From Rhodococcus qingshengii JCM 15477 (GTDB taxonomy: Bacteria > Actinomycetota > Actinomycetes > Mycobacteriales > Mycobacteriaceae): a stretch of DNA of 64,000 bases. The stretch is taken from assembly GCF_023221595.1 (NCBI RefSeq), contig NZ_CP096563.1, forward strand, positions 3,429,501 through 3,493,500, given 5' to 3'. This document shows, one piece after another, positions 52,537-61,549 of this stretch. The position numbers were made by a program, and so were the translations under genes. The notes beneath the pieces are model-generated. The model was given only the letters and a program-made list of their open reading frames with translations, was not told where the DNA came from and did not search any database. Numbering within the stretch: the first letter of the stretch is position 1; every line of letters starts with the position of its first letter.

Positions 52537-53339
52537 GTCGTCTCCTGTGAGTTCGCAGTGGGAAGTTTGTCCAGTGGCGCCTCGGGCTGAACTTCGACGA
52601 GCACGATGTGTGCTCCTCGCGGCGCCGACACAACGGCGACGATGGCATTGGCGATGTCCGAGGCGCGCAGAAAGTAACCATGGCGGGCGAACCCCCACTT
52701 GCTCCACGATTCCCCGACCGGTCCGATGATCTCCGGCGTCGTGTCCATCCCCATGCCGGTCAGTGTCGGCCCGGGTCGCACGATCGACGCGCGAATGCCT
52801 GTTCCCTCGAGCTCCATTCGCATCTGACGCCCCATTGCCTCGAGCCCGGCCTTCGCTGCGTCGTACGCACCCATGAGTGGACGCTGGCGCTCGGCACAAT
52901 CCGAGCCGATCAGTACGAAGTCACCGCGCTGTCGTTGCCTCATACCGGGGAGAACACGATGCGCCAATCGCTGCGCACCGACGAGGTGAACTTGGATCTG
53001 CCGTAGAAACGCCTCAGGATTCATCTCGTCCGCAGCCCCGAATTCGAGGTCTCCGGCACCGGAGACGACGATTTCCGCGGGGCCGTGGACTGCCTCTGCG
53101 GCCGAGACGAACCCGTCGACCGAATCACCGTCCGTGACGTCGAGGAAGTGGGCGAACGCTTCACCACCGTTGCTGCGGATCTTCTCGGCGATGGCTTCGC
53201 ATTCGGCGACTCGACGCGCACCGAGTGCAACCGGATGCCCGAGTTCGACCAGGGCATACGCGGTGGCTGTGCCGATTCCCGACGACGCACCACTGATCAG
53301 TGCCGGCCGGCGAACAGGATTGGGTTCGAAACGAGGCAT
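52533..53339 (-). CDS. Short-chain dehydrogenase/reductase
   Basis: A 268-residue SDR from ATG 53339, whose start overlaps the P450 stop by one base. NAD(P) binding is in ALISGASSGIGTATAYAL and LGARR, the NAG-type motif is VVSGAG, and the catalytic set is S (VLIGSDCAERQRP) with YDAAK. The C-terminus is atypical (HIVLVEVQPEAPLDKLPT). It stands at the position of Rv0765c upstream of cyp51 in M. tuberculosis. It probably oxidises or reduces an alcohol/ketone of the P450 substrate. Confidence 0.88.
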
Positions 53340-54544
53340 CAGCGCACCTGCACTTTCACCGGCAGGGCCGCAAAGCCCCGGACATTTGTCGAATGAACAC
53401 GCTCGATTCCGGACTCGACGACTTCGTAGTCGCTGACCCGCCGCCCGAACTCCGCCAGGGCGATCTTGGCTTCGAGCTTGGCAAGGTGGGCACCGAGACA
53501 GAAGTGCACGCCACCACCGAAACTCGCGAGTTTGCCCGACGAACTCCGGCCGATCTGGAAGCTGTCGGCATCGTCGAAGACGTCGGCGTCTCGGTTGGCC
53601 GATCCGATCAGGAGCAGGACCTTCTCCCCCGCCGGAATGGTGCGTCCGTGGTATTCGAGGTCGACAACCGAAGTCCGAGCCACGATCTGACTCGACGTGT
53701 CGTAGCGAAGAGTCTCTTCCACCCATTCCGAGGCTCGTTCGGGATCGTCGAGGACCGGTGCGATCTGCTCCCGGTGGTGCGAACCCCAGTACAGAGCGTT
53801 TCCGAGAAGCTTGGTCGTGGTCTCGTTTCCGGCCACGACCATCAGAAACATGAATCCGAGGATCTCCTGGTCCGAAAGCTTGTCTCCGTCGATCTCGGCG
53901 TCGAGCAAGGCCGAGGTCAGATCGTCCGTCCGCGATCGGCGACGCTGCGCGATCATCTCCTTGTAGTAGCCCATCAAACTGATCGAAGCCTCCACCGCAG
54001 GTTGCGGCACGTCGAGAACACCCGCCTCTCGATGCACCACCAGATCCGCCTTGCGCCGCAGTTCGGCTCGGTCGGGTTCGGGGACACCCATGAGTTCGGA
54101 GATGACGTCCATCGGCAGCTTTCCCGCCACCTCCGTAATCCAGTCGAACTCCCCCGCGCCCAGCGCGGGTATCAGATGTTGCTTCGTCAGTTCGAGTATC
54201 CGGCCGTCGAGCTCCGCAACACGCCGCGGTGTGAATCCGCGAGAAACCAACTGGCGCAACCGCATATGGCGGGGATCATCCATAGCGAGAAACGACATCA
54301 CATAATGCGCGTGTGGACCGTATGCAGCGGGGTCGAGTGATACTCCGTTTGCGCTCGACAGACGCTTGTTGTCCTTGAATCCGTCGACCACGTCCGCATA
54401 TCGCGACAATGCCCAAAAGCCCACGTCCGGATTGTGATACAGGGGTGATTCTTCGCGCAGACGCTTGTACGTCGGATACGGATCGTCGTGAAAGTGGTAG
54501 TCGTACGGATTGAAGACCACCGGATCGATCAAAGCTTCTGTCAT
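53339..54544 (-). CDS. Cytochrome P450, CYP123 type
   Basis: A 401-residue P450. The I helix is LMVVAGNETTTKLLGNAL, ExxR is EETLR, and the heme loop is FGGGVHFCLGAHLAKLEA with C349. It stands directly downstream of the tetR gene (4-nt overlap) and upstream of the SDR and cyp51, as cyp123 (Rv0766c) does in M. tuberculosis; the CYP123 call rests mainly on this order. The substrate is unknown. Confidence 0.85.
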   Translation of the reverse strand: MTEALIDPVVFNPYDYHFHDDPYPTYKRLREESPLYHNPDVGFWALSRYADVVDGFKDNKRLSSANGVSLDPAAYGPHAHYVMSFLAMDDPRHMRLRQLVSRGFTPRRVAELDGRILELTKQHLIPALGAGEFDWITEVAGKLPMDVISELMGVPEPDRAELRRKADLVVHREAGVLDVPQPAVEASISLMGYYKEMIAQRRRSRTDDLTSALLDAEIDGDKLSDQEILGFMFLMVVAGNETTTKLLGNALYWGSHHREQIAPVLDDPERASEWVEETLRYDTSSQIVARTSVVDLEYHGRTIPAGEKVLLLIGSANRDADVFDDADSFQIGRSSSGKLASFGGGVHFCLGAHLAKLEAKIALAEFGRRVSDYEVVESGIERVHSTNVRGFAALPVKVQVR

Positions 54545-55146
54545 GATTTCTCCAGGATCAGTAGAGCTGAGGCCTCGAGGCGTCCAGCGATTTGCGCGTA
54601 GGTTCCGTAGCCGATCCCTGCCCGCAGAAGCGCCCCGGCATAAAGCATTTCGAGCGCTTCCAACACTTCGGGTTCGCCATTCGGATCCAACGCCGAGGCG
54701 AGTCGTTGATGGATCTCGAGCCCGATCCGGCCGCGAAGATGTTCCACTTCAGGGTCGGATCCGAGCAGTGCATTGGTCACGGCGGCCGATACCTCCGGTT
54801 CGTCCGCGAGAAGCAGCGCGATATTTCGAAGTACAGACAGCACGTGCGCGGTGCGATCCAACCCTGAGCCATCAGGCGCCGACGAGTTCTGAAGTCTTCG
54901 CCAGAAAACCTCTGCGACGAGATGCTCCTTGGACGCGAAATACGTGTAGGCGGTCGCAGTTCCTACACCCGCTTCGGCCGCAACCGAACGGACAGTCAGC
55001 CCGGAAAACTCTTGTTTGCGTAGAACTTTCACTGTTGCTTCGGCAAGCCTGGCCACAGTTTCCGCCTGTTTGCCCGTGAGGCGCCTGCGAGTGGATTCGT
55101 AGACAATCGATCCCCCGCCACTTGAATCGCCCCGTTTGCTGGACAC
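54541..55146 (-). CDS. TetR-family regulator heading the 18-gene operon
   Basis: A 201-residue repressor whose GTG start (55146) is at the centre of its own operator. The helix-turn-helix is KVLRKQEFSGLTVRSVAAEAGVGTATAYTYFASKEHLVAEVFWRRLQ. The ligand domain contains LLGSDPEVEHLRGRIGLEIHQRLA and GALLRAGIGYGTYAQIAGRLEASALLILEKS, near copies of the regulator at 36012-36602. It probably binds CTGGACAYRTGTCYGG-type sites at the three promoters described and responds to an imported lipid or its CoA ester. Confidence 0.9.
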   Translation of the reverse strand: MSSKRGDSSGGGSIVYESTRRRLTGKQAETVARLAEATVKVLRKQEFSGLTVRSVAAEAGVGTATAYTYFASKEHLVAEVFWRRLQNSSAPDGSGLDRTAHVLSVLRNIALLLADEPEVSAAVTNALLGSDPEVEHLRGRIGLEIHQRLASALDPNGEPEVLEALEMLYAGALLRAGIGYGTYAQIAGRLEASALLILEKS

Positions 55147-55183
55147 GTGTCTGGACGTTACTACAGCGTCCTGTCCAGGGCAA
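55139..55183 (-). promoter_or_regulatory. Leaderless tetR-operon promoter with start-codon-centred operator
   Basis: Read leftwards: -35 TTGCCC (55183-55178), 17-bp spacer, -10 TAACGT (55160-55155), then the 16-bp palindrome CCAGACACGTGTCCAG (55154-55139). Its central GTG (55146) starts the TetR protein. Confidence 0.75.
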
Positions 55184-55243
55184 CGAAATGGGGAAACTCA
55201 GAAAATTCACCACGAACAGGCAGCAGCGACGCGAAAAGTTCTA

Positions 55244-56101
55244 CTACAGACCGATCTTCATCCCGGCACCAGCGTCCACGCGCAGTTGCTGGCCGGTGAC
55301 GAATCGCGACTCGTCCGAGGACAGGTACACGACTGCATGCGAGATGTCCGCGGGTTCGACCCACGGGATCGGCATCGCCTGCATGAACGGGAACGTCACA
55401 GCCGCATCCTCGGCGGTCGGATTCTCGAGGTCGGGACGGAACGTCCGGTACATCGGCATGCTCTGCAACATGTCGGTGTTCACATTGGTCGGATGAATCG
55501 CGTTGACGCGAATGGAACTCGGCCCGAGGGTCAGCGCCAACGAACTGGTATAGGCCTGAATCAGCTTCTTGGCCAGGCCGTATCCGTCGCCACCCGGACC
55601 CTGGAGCGCCTGTTGCCCGTTGAATCCGGTCTGCGGCACCAGACCGGCAACAGAGCCGATCGCGATGATCGAACCCCCTTCGCCGAGGTATTCCATCGAC
55701 GCGTGCACTGTATTGACGACACCGAGAAAGTTCACATCGAAGGCGTCGACGAAACCGGCGGTCGACACGTGTTTGCCCAGCGGACAGATACCGGCGTTCG
55801 CCACGACGACATGCAATCCGCCCAACTGCCCTACCGCCTCGGCAAGTGCTGTTTCGAGTCCGGCGCGATCACGGACGTCGACACGCGCCGTCACCACCTG
55901 CTGCCCGGCCTCCTTTACCAGGCGAGCGGTTTCCTCCAGATCGGCTGGACTGGCGAGCGGGTATTCGTTGCTGGCGATGTCTGCGCACAGATCGAAGGCG
56001 ATGATGTGCGCGCCCTCCTGCGCGAGACGGACGGCGTGACTGCGCCCCTGACCTCGAGCAGCGCCGGTCACCAACACCACTTTTCCGTCAACTCTGTTCA
56101 T
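55244..56101 (-). CDS. Mycofactocin-coupled SDR (carveol-dehydrogenase type)
   Basis: A 285-residue dehydrogenase from ATG 56101, with AGGAGAGAGG upstream. The NAD-binding start VVLVTGAARGQGRSHAVRLAQEGAHIIAFDLCADI and the insert YPLASPADLEETARLVKEAGQQVVTARVDVRD are marks of the subfamily in which NAD stays bound and mycofactocin accepts the electrons. The catalytic set is S (AIGSVAG) and YGLAK. It lies 98 bp upstream of the tetR operon and is divergent from the aldehyde dehydrogenase. It probably oxidises a secondary or allylic alcohol. Confidence 0.85.
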   Translation of the reverse strand: MNRVDGKVVLVTGAARGQGRSHAVRLAQEGAHIIAFDLCADIASNEYPLASPADLEETARLVKEAGQQVVTARVDVRDRAGLETALAEAVGQLGGLHVVVANAGICPLGKHVSTAGFVDAFDVNFLGVVNTVHASMEYLGEGGSIIAIGSVAGLVPQTGFNGQQALQGPGGDGYGLAKKLIQAYTSSLALTLGPSSIRVNAIHPTNVNTDMLQSMPMYRTFRPDLENPTAEDAAVTFPFMQAMPIPWVEPADISHAVVYLSSDESRFVTGQQLRVDAGAGMKIGL

Positions 56102-56255
56102 TTCGACCTCTCTCCTGTGGATGTGAAGACGTGGTTGTGAATGTGCGGTGAACCGTAGCGGCGCCGCACCGGACACGAGGCGGTTTTCGTCGAAGCAGAT
56201 CCGAGACCCTCTCGAGACCGCTGGGCTCTCGAAATCTCTTATGCCCCAAAAACCA

Positions 56256-56301
56256 TTGCCTCAACCACAAGTGTGAACTAGAGTCCAGACACATGTCCAG
56301 A
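56256..56301 (+). promoter_or_regulatory. Aldehyde-dehydrogenase promoter with TetR-type operator
   Basis: The -35 is TTGCCT (56256-56261), the spacer 17 bp, and the -10 TAGAGT (56279-56284). The palindrome CCAGACACATGTCCAG (56285-56300) follows directly, and its central ATG (56293) is the expected transcript start. The architecture equals that of the two tetR promoters. Confidence 0.75.
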
Positions 56302-56322
56302 AAGAGAGGGTTTGCGCTATGA
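56293..56322 (+). CDS. Nine-residue leader ORF, leaderless, coupled to the aldehyde dehydrogenase
   Basis: ATG 56293 at the operator centre opens a frame MSRKRGFAL that ends with TGA at 56320-56322. It overlaps the dehydrogenase ATG (56319) by 4 nt. If the transcript starts at 56293, as the promoter spacing predicts, ribosomes would begin here and re-initiate at the enzyme gene. Translation is inferred only from position. Confidence 0.45.
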   Translation: MSRKRGFAL

Positions 56323-57785
56323 CGCTTCGACCCGCAGACAGTTCTGCACTTCTCGTCGACGGAAAACTGGTTCCCGGATCCGGCGGGACCTTCGAAGTTT
56401 TCAACCCGGCGACCGAGGAACTGATCGGCCGTGCGGCCGAAGGCACCGCCGCGGACATGGACGCGGCCATCGCCGCTGCGCGCCGTGCGTTCGACGACAC
56501 CGAATGGGCACGCGATCACGGGTTTCGCGCTCGCTGCCTGCGCCAACTGTGCGATGCACTCCAGTCCCACATCGAGGAGTTGCGTGAGATCACCGTCGCC
56601 GAGGTCGGCGCACCGGTCATGCTGACGAGCGGTCCGCAACTCGAAGGCCCGATCGAAGATCTTCGCTACTGGGCCGATCTGATCGAAACCTATTCGTGGG
56701 AACAAGATCTCGGGCACGCGTCTCCCATGGGGATTCCGACCCATCGCCGACTTCTCAAGGAAGCCGTCGGCGTCGTCGGCGCAATCACACCGTGGAACTT
56801 TCCGCACCAGATCAATTTCACCAAGCTCGGTCCCGCCCTCGCAGCCGGCAACACCATCGTTCTCAAACCCGCGCCGGACACGCCCTGGTGCGCCGCGCTG
56901 GTCGCCAAGGTGATTGCAGAAGAGACCGAGATCCCGGCCGGCGTAGTCAACGTCGTGACGTCGACGGATCACTCCCTAGGCGCGCAGCTGTGCAGCGATC
57001 CGCGCGTCGATCTCGTGTCCTTCACCGGTTCCACCGCCACCGGACGCACAGTGATGGCCACGGCCGCGCAAACTCTCAAGAAGGTCTTCCTCGAACTCGG
57101 GGGTAAGTCCGCATTCATCGTCCTCGACGATGCGGACATCAAAGGTGCATGCTCGGTTGCCGCGTTCTCCGTCTGCGTTCATGCCGGTCAGGGATGCGCG
57201 CTCAGTACCAGACTTCTGGTGCCGCGCGCTCGGTACGACGATGCTCTGGCCGCGGCATCTGCCGCGATGGCGGGTATCCGAGCCGGCGACCCCAGCGCGC
57301 GCGGAACGGTGTGTGGCCCGGTCATCTCGGCGCGCCAGCGCGCCAGGGTGGAGAGCTACCTCACCCTCGCGGTCGAAGAGGGCGGCACGATCGTGACGGG
57401 TGGGGGCCGTCCCGACGATCGCGAGAGGGGTTTCTTCGTCGAACCCACTCTCATTGCCGGGCTGGACAACTCGTCTCGCGTAGCGCAGGAGGAGATTTTC
57501 GGGCCCGTCCTCGTGATCCTTCCGTACGACAACGACGACGACGCTATCCGGATTGCCAACGATTCCCCCTACGGCCTGTCCGGGTCGGTGTGGGGCACCG
57601 ATCCCGATCGCGTCGCGCACGTCGTTGCCGGTGTCAGAACCGGAACGCTGAGCGTCAACGGCGGCGTCTGGTATTCGGCCGACGCACCGTTCGGCGGCTA
57701 CAAACAATCCGGGATCGGCCGCGAAATGGGCCTCGCGGGTTTCGAGGAATACCTCGAAACCAAGCTCGTCGCTTCACCTTCCTGA
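56319..57785 (+). CDS. NAD(P)-dependent aldehyde dehydrogenase
   Basis: A 488-residue enzyme. Active-site segments are ITPWNFPHQINFTKLGPALAAGNTIVLKPAPDTPW, FTGSTATGRTV, LELGGKSAFIVLDDADI with general base E259, and VHAGQGCALSTRL with nucleophile C293. It also has PYGLSGSVWGTD and GGYKQSGIGREMG. AGAGAGGG lies before the start. It oxidises an aldehyde to the acid, perhaps the product of the P450 and SDR steps. M. tuberculosis aldA (Rv0768) is in the same place, beyond the cyp51 cluster. Confidence 0.93.
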   Translation: MTLRPADSSALLVDGKLVPGSGGTFEVFNPATEELIGRAAEGTAADMDAAIAAARRAFDDTEWARDHGFRARCLRQLCDALQSHIEELREITVAEVGAPVMLTSGPQLEGPIEDLRYWADLIETYSWEQDLGHASPMGIPTHRRLLKEAVGVVGAITPWNFPHQINFTKLGPALAAGNTIVLKPAPDTPWCAALVAKVIAEETEIPAGVVNVVTSTDHSLGAQLCSDPRVDLVSFTGSTATGRTVMATAAQTLKKVFLELGGKSAFIVLDDADIKGACSVAAFSVCVHAGQGCALSTRLLVPRARYDDALAAASAAMAGIRAGDPSARGTVCGPVISARQRARVESYLTLAVEEGGTIVTGGGRPDDRERGFFVEPTLIAGLDNSSRVAQEEIFGPVLVILPYDNDDDAIRIANDSPYGLSGSVWGTDPDRVAHVVAGVRTGTLSVNGGVWYSADAPFGGYKQSGIGREMGLAGFEEYLETKLVASPS

Positions 57786-57845
57786 CATTCCACACCCTCA
57801 CCCCACACCCTCACCACAGAATGATCACCACGAAAGTAGGTCGAC

Positions 57846-58595
57846 ATGGGACGTTTCGACGGTCGCACCGCGATAGTCACCGGAGCAGCGCAGGGTATCG
57901 GAGAGGCGTATGCCCGCGCTCTGGCCGCGGAGGGGGCCAACGTGGTCGTGGCGGACCTCAATCGCGAACTCGGTGAAGCTGTCGCCAAGCAGATCACGGC
58001 AGACGGTGGAAGTGCCGTGTTCAAGGACGTCGACGTCGCCGACGGGGAGTCGACTGCGGCACTTGCCGACTTCACGATCGAGCAGTTCGGCAGCATCGAG
58101 CATCTGGTGAACAACGCTGCCATCTACGGCGGAATGAAGATCGATTCCCTGTTGACGGTGGACTGGGACTACTACCGAAAGTTCATGAGCGTCAACATGG
58201 ACGGCGCACTGCACGTGTGCCGGGCGGTCGTACCTCATATGCGAGCGAAGGGCGGTTCAATCGTCAACCAGTCCTCCACAGCAGCCTGGCTGTACTCGAA
58301 CTACTACGGACTCGCGAAAGCCGGTGTCAACAGCCTGACACAACAACTCGCGACCGAACTCGGCTGGTCGAACATCCGGATCAACGCCATCGCTCCCGGT
58401 CCCATCGACACGGAGGCGACTCGAACCGTCACCCCCGGCAACATCGTCAAGGACATGGTGAAGCGAATCCCGTTGCAGCGCATGGGAACGCCGGAGGATC
58501 TCGTCGGCATGTGCCTGTTCCTTCTCTCCGACGACGCAGGCTGGGTGACCGGGCAGATCTTCAACGTCGACGGAGGCCAGGTGTACCGGTCATGA
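57846..58595 (+). CDS. Short-chain dehydrogenase/reductase
   Basis: A 249-residue classical SDR. Cofactor binding is in AIVTGAAQGIGEAYARAL and D (VVADLNRE), the motif NNAAIYGG, and the catalytic set S (VNQSSTAAWLY) and YGLAK, with PGPIDTEATR and the end GQIFNVDGGQVYRS. It overlaps the next gene by 4 nt. It corresponds in order to Rv0769. Confidence 0.93.
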   Translation: MGRFDGRTAIVTGAAQGIGEAYARALAAEGANVVVADLNRELGEAVAKQITADGGSAVFKDVDVADGESTAALADFTIEQFGSIEHLVNNAAIYGGMKIDSLLTVDWDYYRKFMSVNMDGALHVCRAVVPHMRAKGGSIVNQSSTAAWLYSNYYGLAKAGVNSLTQQLATELGWSNIRINAIAPGPIDTEATRTVTPGNIVKDMVKRIPLQRMGTPEDLVGMCLFLLSDDAGWVTGQIFNVDGGQVYRS

Positions 58596-59527
58596 CGCAA
58601 TCGGCGCCGAAAGCCAGCGCTTCGAAAACCAGACTGGGATACATCGGCCTAGGCAACATGGGCGCGCCGATGGCGCAGCGCCTCCTGGACTGGCCGGGCG
58701 GACTGGTGGTGTGTGATGCCCGCACAGAAGCGCTCGAACCGTTCACCGCTGCGGGCGCGAGCGCAGCATCGACGCCCGCCGACGTTGCAGCGCAGGCGAG
58801 CATCATCTCCGTCACGGTGCTCGACGACGCGCAGGTACGCGAGGTTGTGTGCGGGCTGCACGGGATTCTGTCGACCGCACAGCCGGGCACTGTCGTCGCG
58901 ATTCACTCCACTATCTCGGACACCACGGCGGTGGAACTCGCTGACATCTGTCAACAGCGTGGTGTTCTGCTGGTCGACGCGCCGATCAGTGGCGGTGCCG
59001 GCGGCGCAGCGCAGGGCAGGCTGGCAGTGATGATCGGCGGCTCCGACGAGGCGTTCGGAGCCGTCCGCGAGCCCTTCGGATCCTGGGCCGAGCTGGTGGT
59101 TCACGCCGGTGACGTCGGCGCGGGAACGCGAATGAAGCTCGCACGCAACCTTCTTCACTTCGTCTCGTTCACCGCCACGACCGAGGCCGCGCGACTCGCC
59201 GAAGCAGCAGGACTCGATCTCCGCACGCTCGGAAAGGTCGTCAGGCACACCGATGCGATCACCGGTGGCGCGGGCGCGATCATGCTCCGCGACACCACCG
59301 CACCGGTCTCGGAGGACGACCCGTGGTTCTCGATACTGCGGCATGTTCGCAATCTCGGGGAGAAGGACTTGGCCTTGGCCATCAACCTCGGTGATCGGCT
59401 GAATCTCGACCTGCCGCTCGCGCACCTTGCGCTCGCCGGACTCGGTGCCGGTCTGGGAGTCGGGAATGACAGCGAAGACAGGCCGGCCGAACCTTCAACG
59501 GCATCTACTACTCGGGAGCACGCATGA
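58592..59527 (+). CDS. NAD-binding 3-hydroxyisobutyrate-dehydrogenase-like protein
   Basis: A 311-residue beta-hydroxyacid dehydrogenase. The dinucleotide fold is LGYIGLGNMGAPMAQRLLDWPGGLVVCDART, the substrate loop DAPISGGAGGAAQGRLAVMIGG, and the catalytic lysine region VGAGTRMKLARNLLHFVSFTATTEAARLAEAAG. The tail (RPAEPSTASTTREHA) is polar. It overlaps both neighbours by 4 nt. The substrate is unknown. Confidence 0.9.
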   Translation: MTQSAPKASASKTRLGYIGLGNMGAPMAQRLLDWPGGLVVCDARTEALEPFTAAGASAASTPADVAAQASIISVTVLDDAQVREVVCGLHGILSTAQPGTVVAIHSTISDTTAVELADICQQRGVLLVDAPISGGAGGAAQGRLAVMIGGSDEAFGAVREPFGSWAELVVHAGDVGAGTRMKLARNLLHFVSFTATTEAARLAEAAGLDLRTLGKVVRHTDAITGGAGAIMLRDTTAPVSEDDPWFSILRHVRNLGEKDLALAINLGDRLNLDLPLAHLALAGLGAGLGVGNDSEDRPAEPSTASTTREHA

Positions 59528-59985
59528 CCGACACCACTCACATGACCGATGCCGGTGGAACCGACGAAAGCCGCATCTCCGAGGCCCGTGCTCGTGGCGT
59601 CGCGAAGATGAACGAGGTGTACGGCTGGGAGCTTCCCGCCGACGTTCCCGGCGACTTCTTCGCGGTCACCGCCGACCACCTCTTTGCCGACATCTGGACG
59701 CGACCGGGACTGTCGGTACGTGATCGACGACTACTCCTGATCGGTGCCATCACCGCCCAGGGGCAGAACGATGTGGCGAAGATCCAGATCAACGCTGCTC
59801 TCCACAACGAGGAGTTGACCGAGCAGCAGTTCGAAGAGGCCGCAATCTTCCTGTGCCACTACGTCGGCTGGCCGCTGGCCACCGGGCTCAACAATGCGCT
59901 GATCGCCGTGAAGGCCGACAGACGTAAAGCCGCGCGCGCCAAGGAGAAGGCCGCGGCCGATTCCGCGAAAACGGACACCGACTGA
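59524..59985 (+). CDS. Carboxymuconolactone decarboxylase-like (AhpD-fold) protein
   Basis: A 153-residue all-helical protein of the CMD family: ARARGVAKMNEVYGWELPADVPGDFFAVTADHLFADIWTRPGLSVRDRRLLLIGAITAQGQNDVAKIQINAALHNEELTEQQFEEAAIFLCHYVGWPLATGLNNALIAV. The only cysteine in this part is in IFLCHYVG, so the two-cysteine AhpD redox centre is absent. The C-terminus is Lys/Ala-rich. It ends the four-gene operon and corresponds in order to Rv0771. Confidence 0.9.
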   Translation: MTDTTHMTDAGGTDESRISEARARGVAKMNEVYGWELPADVPGDFFAVTADHLFADIWTRPGLSVRDRRLLLIGAITAQGQNDVAKIQINAALHNEELTEQQFEEAAIFLCHYVGWPLATGLNNALIAVKADRRKAARAKEKAAADSAKTDTD

Positions 59986-60072
59986 CTTTCGGTCGAGATA
60001 CTGCCATCAGGGCATCGATCACACCCACCGATTCCCCCACCAACCAACCAGAAGAACGAAGGATCCGAATCC

Positions 60073-61539
60073 ATGGCCGAGGCCAGCTCAATCCGTCCGC
60101 AGTCCTCCGCAAACATCGAGCAGTGGCACTTCGAGGCTGACGTCGTCGTCGCCGGCTACGGCATTGCCGGAGTGAGTGCTTCGATCGAGGCCGCGCGAGC
60201 GGGCGCCGACGTGTTGGTGCTCGAGCGCACGAGCGGCTGGGGCGGCGCTGCGGCGCTGGCAGGCGGATTCATCTATCTGGGCGGCGGGACCCCGTTGCAG
60301 CAGGCACTCGGGTTCGAGGACTCCCCCGCCAACATGAAATCGTTCATGATGGCCGCACTCGGTCCCGGCGCCGACGAGGAGAAGATCACCGACTACTGCG
60401 AAGGCAGCGTCGAGCACTACAACTGGCTCGTCGACAACGGTGTGCCGTTCAAGGAGAGTTTCTACGGCCAACCCGGCTGGGAAACACCCTTCGACGACGG
60501 ACTCATGTATTCCGGCGGCGAGAACTCGGCACCGTTCAACACGATCGCGACACCGGCCCCTCGCGGGCACGTTCCACAGATGAGCGGCAAGCGCACCGGG
60601 GAGAAGGGCGGTGGTTTCATGTTGATGAAGCCACTGATCGAGACGGCCGAAAGCCTCGGCGTACGAGCAGAATACGACATGCGAGTCCAGCGCCTGGTCG
60701 TCGACGGAGATCGAGTGGTCGGCATCATCGCCAAGCAGTACGGCAAGGAAGTGGCAGTTCGAGCACGCACGGGTGTCGTTCTGGCGACGGGAAGCTTCGC
60801 CTACAACGAAGCGATGATCCAGTCGTACGCCCCACGGCTGATCGGGCGCCCCGGTGCGGCTATCGAAGAGCACGACGGAAAGTCCATCCAGATGGCGCAG
60901 GCTCTCGGGGCCGACCTCGCGCACATGGACGCCACCGAGGTCGCATTCTTCGGCGACCCCCAGTTGATGATCCGCGGCATTCTCGTCAACGGACGCGGCC
61001 AGCGCTACGTCAACGAGGACACGTACCCGGGAAGAATCGGCCAGGAGACGCTGCTGCGCAACGAGAATCAGGCCTACCTGATCATCGACGAAGCTTCCTA
61101 CGAAGAGGGCTGCGCCGCCGACAGTTCCACACCGTTCTTCAGATTCCAGCCCAAGTGGGTGGCCGAGACCGTCGAGGAACTCGAATCCGACATGGGTCTG
61201 CCGGAAGGCACCCTCCAGTCGACCGTCGAGGTCTACAACCGCCACGCCGCCCGTGGTGAGGACCCGGTATTGGGAAAGAAGAAGGAGTGGGTCAAGCCGA
61301 TCGGCTCACCCGTCGCTGCGCTCGATCTTCGCAATTTCACCGCCGGATTCACGCTCGGCGGTCTGCGCACGTCGATCAACTCGGAGGTCATGCACGTCTC
61401 CGGCGAACCGATCCCGGGTCTGTTTGCCGCTGGACGATGCACCGCCGGTGTCTGCGCTGGCGGGTATGCCTCCGGAACGTCCCTCGGAGACGGCAGTTTC
61501 TACGGGCGACGCGCCGGAGTCAGCGCTGCCAAGGGCTGA
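60073..61539 (+). CDS. FAD-binding dehydrogenase of the fumarate reductase/KstD superfamily
   Basis: A 488-residue flavoprotein. FAD binding is in ADVVVAGYGIAGVSASIEAARAGADVLVLERTSGWGGAAALAGGFIYLGGG, and the end LFAAGRCTAGVCAGGYASGTSLGDGSFYGRRAG is typical. The middle carries substrate-domain segments (GKRTGEKGGGFMLMKPLIETAESLGV, GILVNGRGQRYVNEDTYPGRIGQ). The superfamily includes ketosteroid dehydrogenases. It follows the CMD gene by 87 bp and probably belongs to the same regulon. Confidence 0.9.
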   Translation: MAEASSIRPQSSANIEQWHFEADVVVAGYGIAGVSASIEAARAGADVLVLERTSGWGGAAALAGGFIYLGGGTPLQQALGFEDSPANMKSFMMAALGPGADEEKITDYCEGSVEHYNWLVDNGVPFKESFYGQPGWETPFDDGLMYSGGENSAPFNTIATPAPRGHVPQMSGKRTGEKGGGFMLMKPLIETAESLGVRAEYDMRVQRLVVDGDRVVGIIAKQYGKEVAVRARTGVVLATGSFAYNEAMIQSYAPRLIGRPGAAIEEHDGKSIQMAQALGADLAHMDATEVAFFGDPQLMIRGILVNGRGQRYVNEDTYPGRIGQETLLRNENQAYLIIDEASYEEGCAADSSTPFFRFQPKWVAETVEELESDMGLPEGTLQSTVEVYNRHAARGEDPVLGKKKEWVKPIGSPVAALDLRNFTAGFTLGGLRTSINSEVMHVSGEPIPGLFAAGRCTAGVCAGGYASGTSLGDGSFYGRRAGVSAAKG

Positions 61540-61549
61540 GCGTCTCTTC

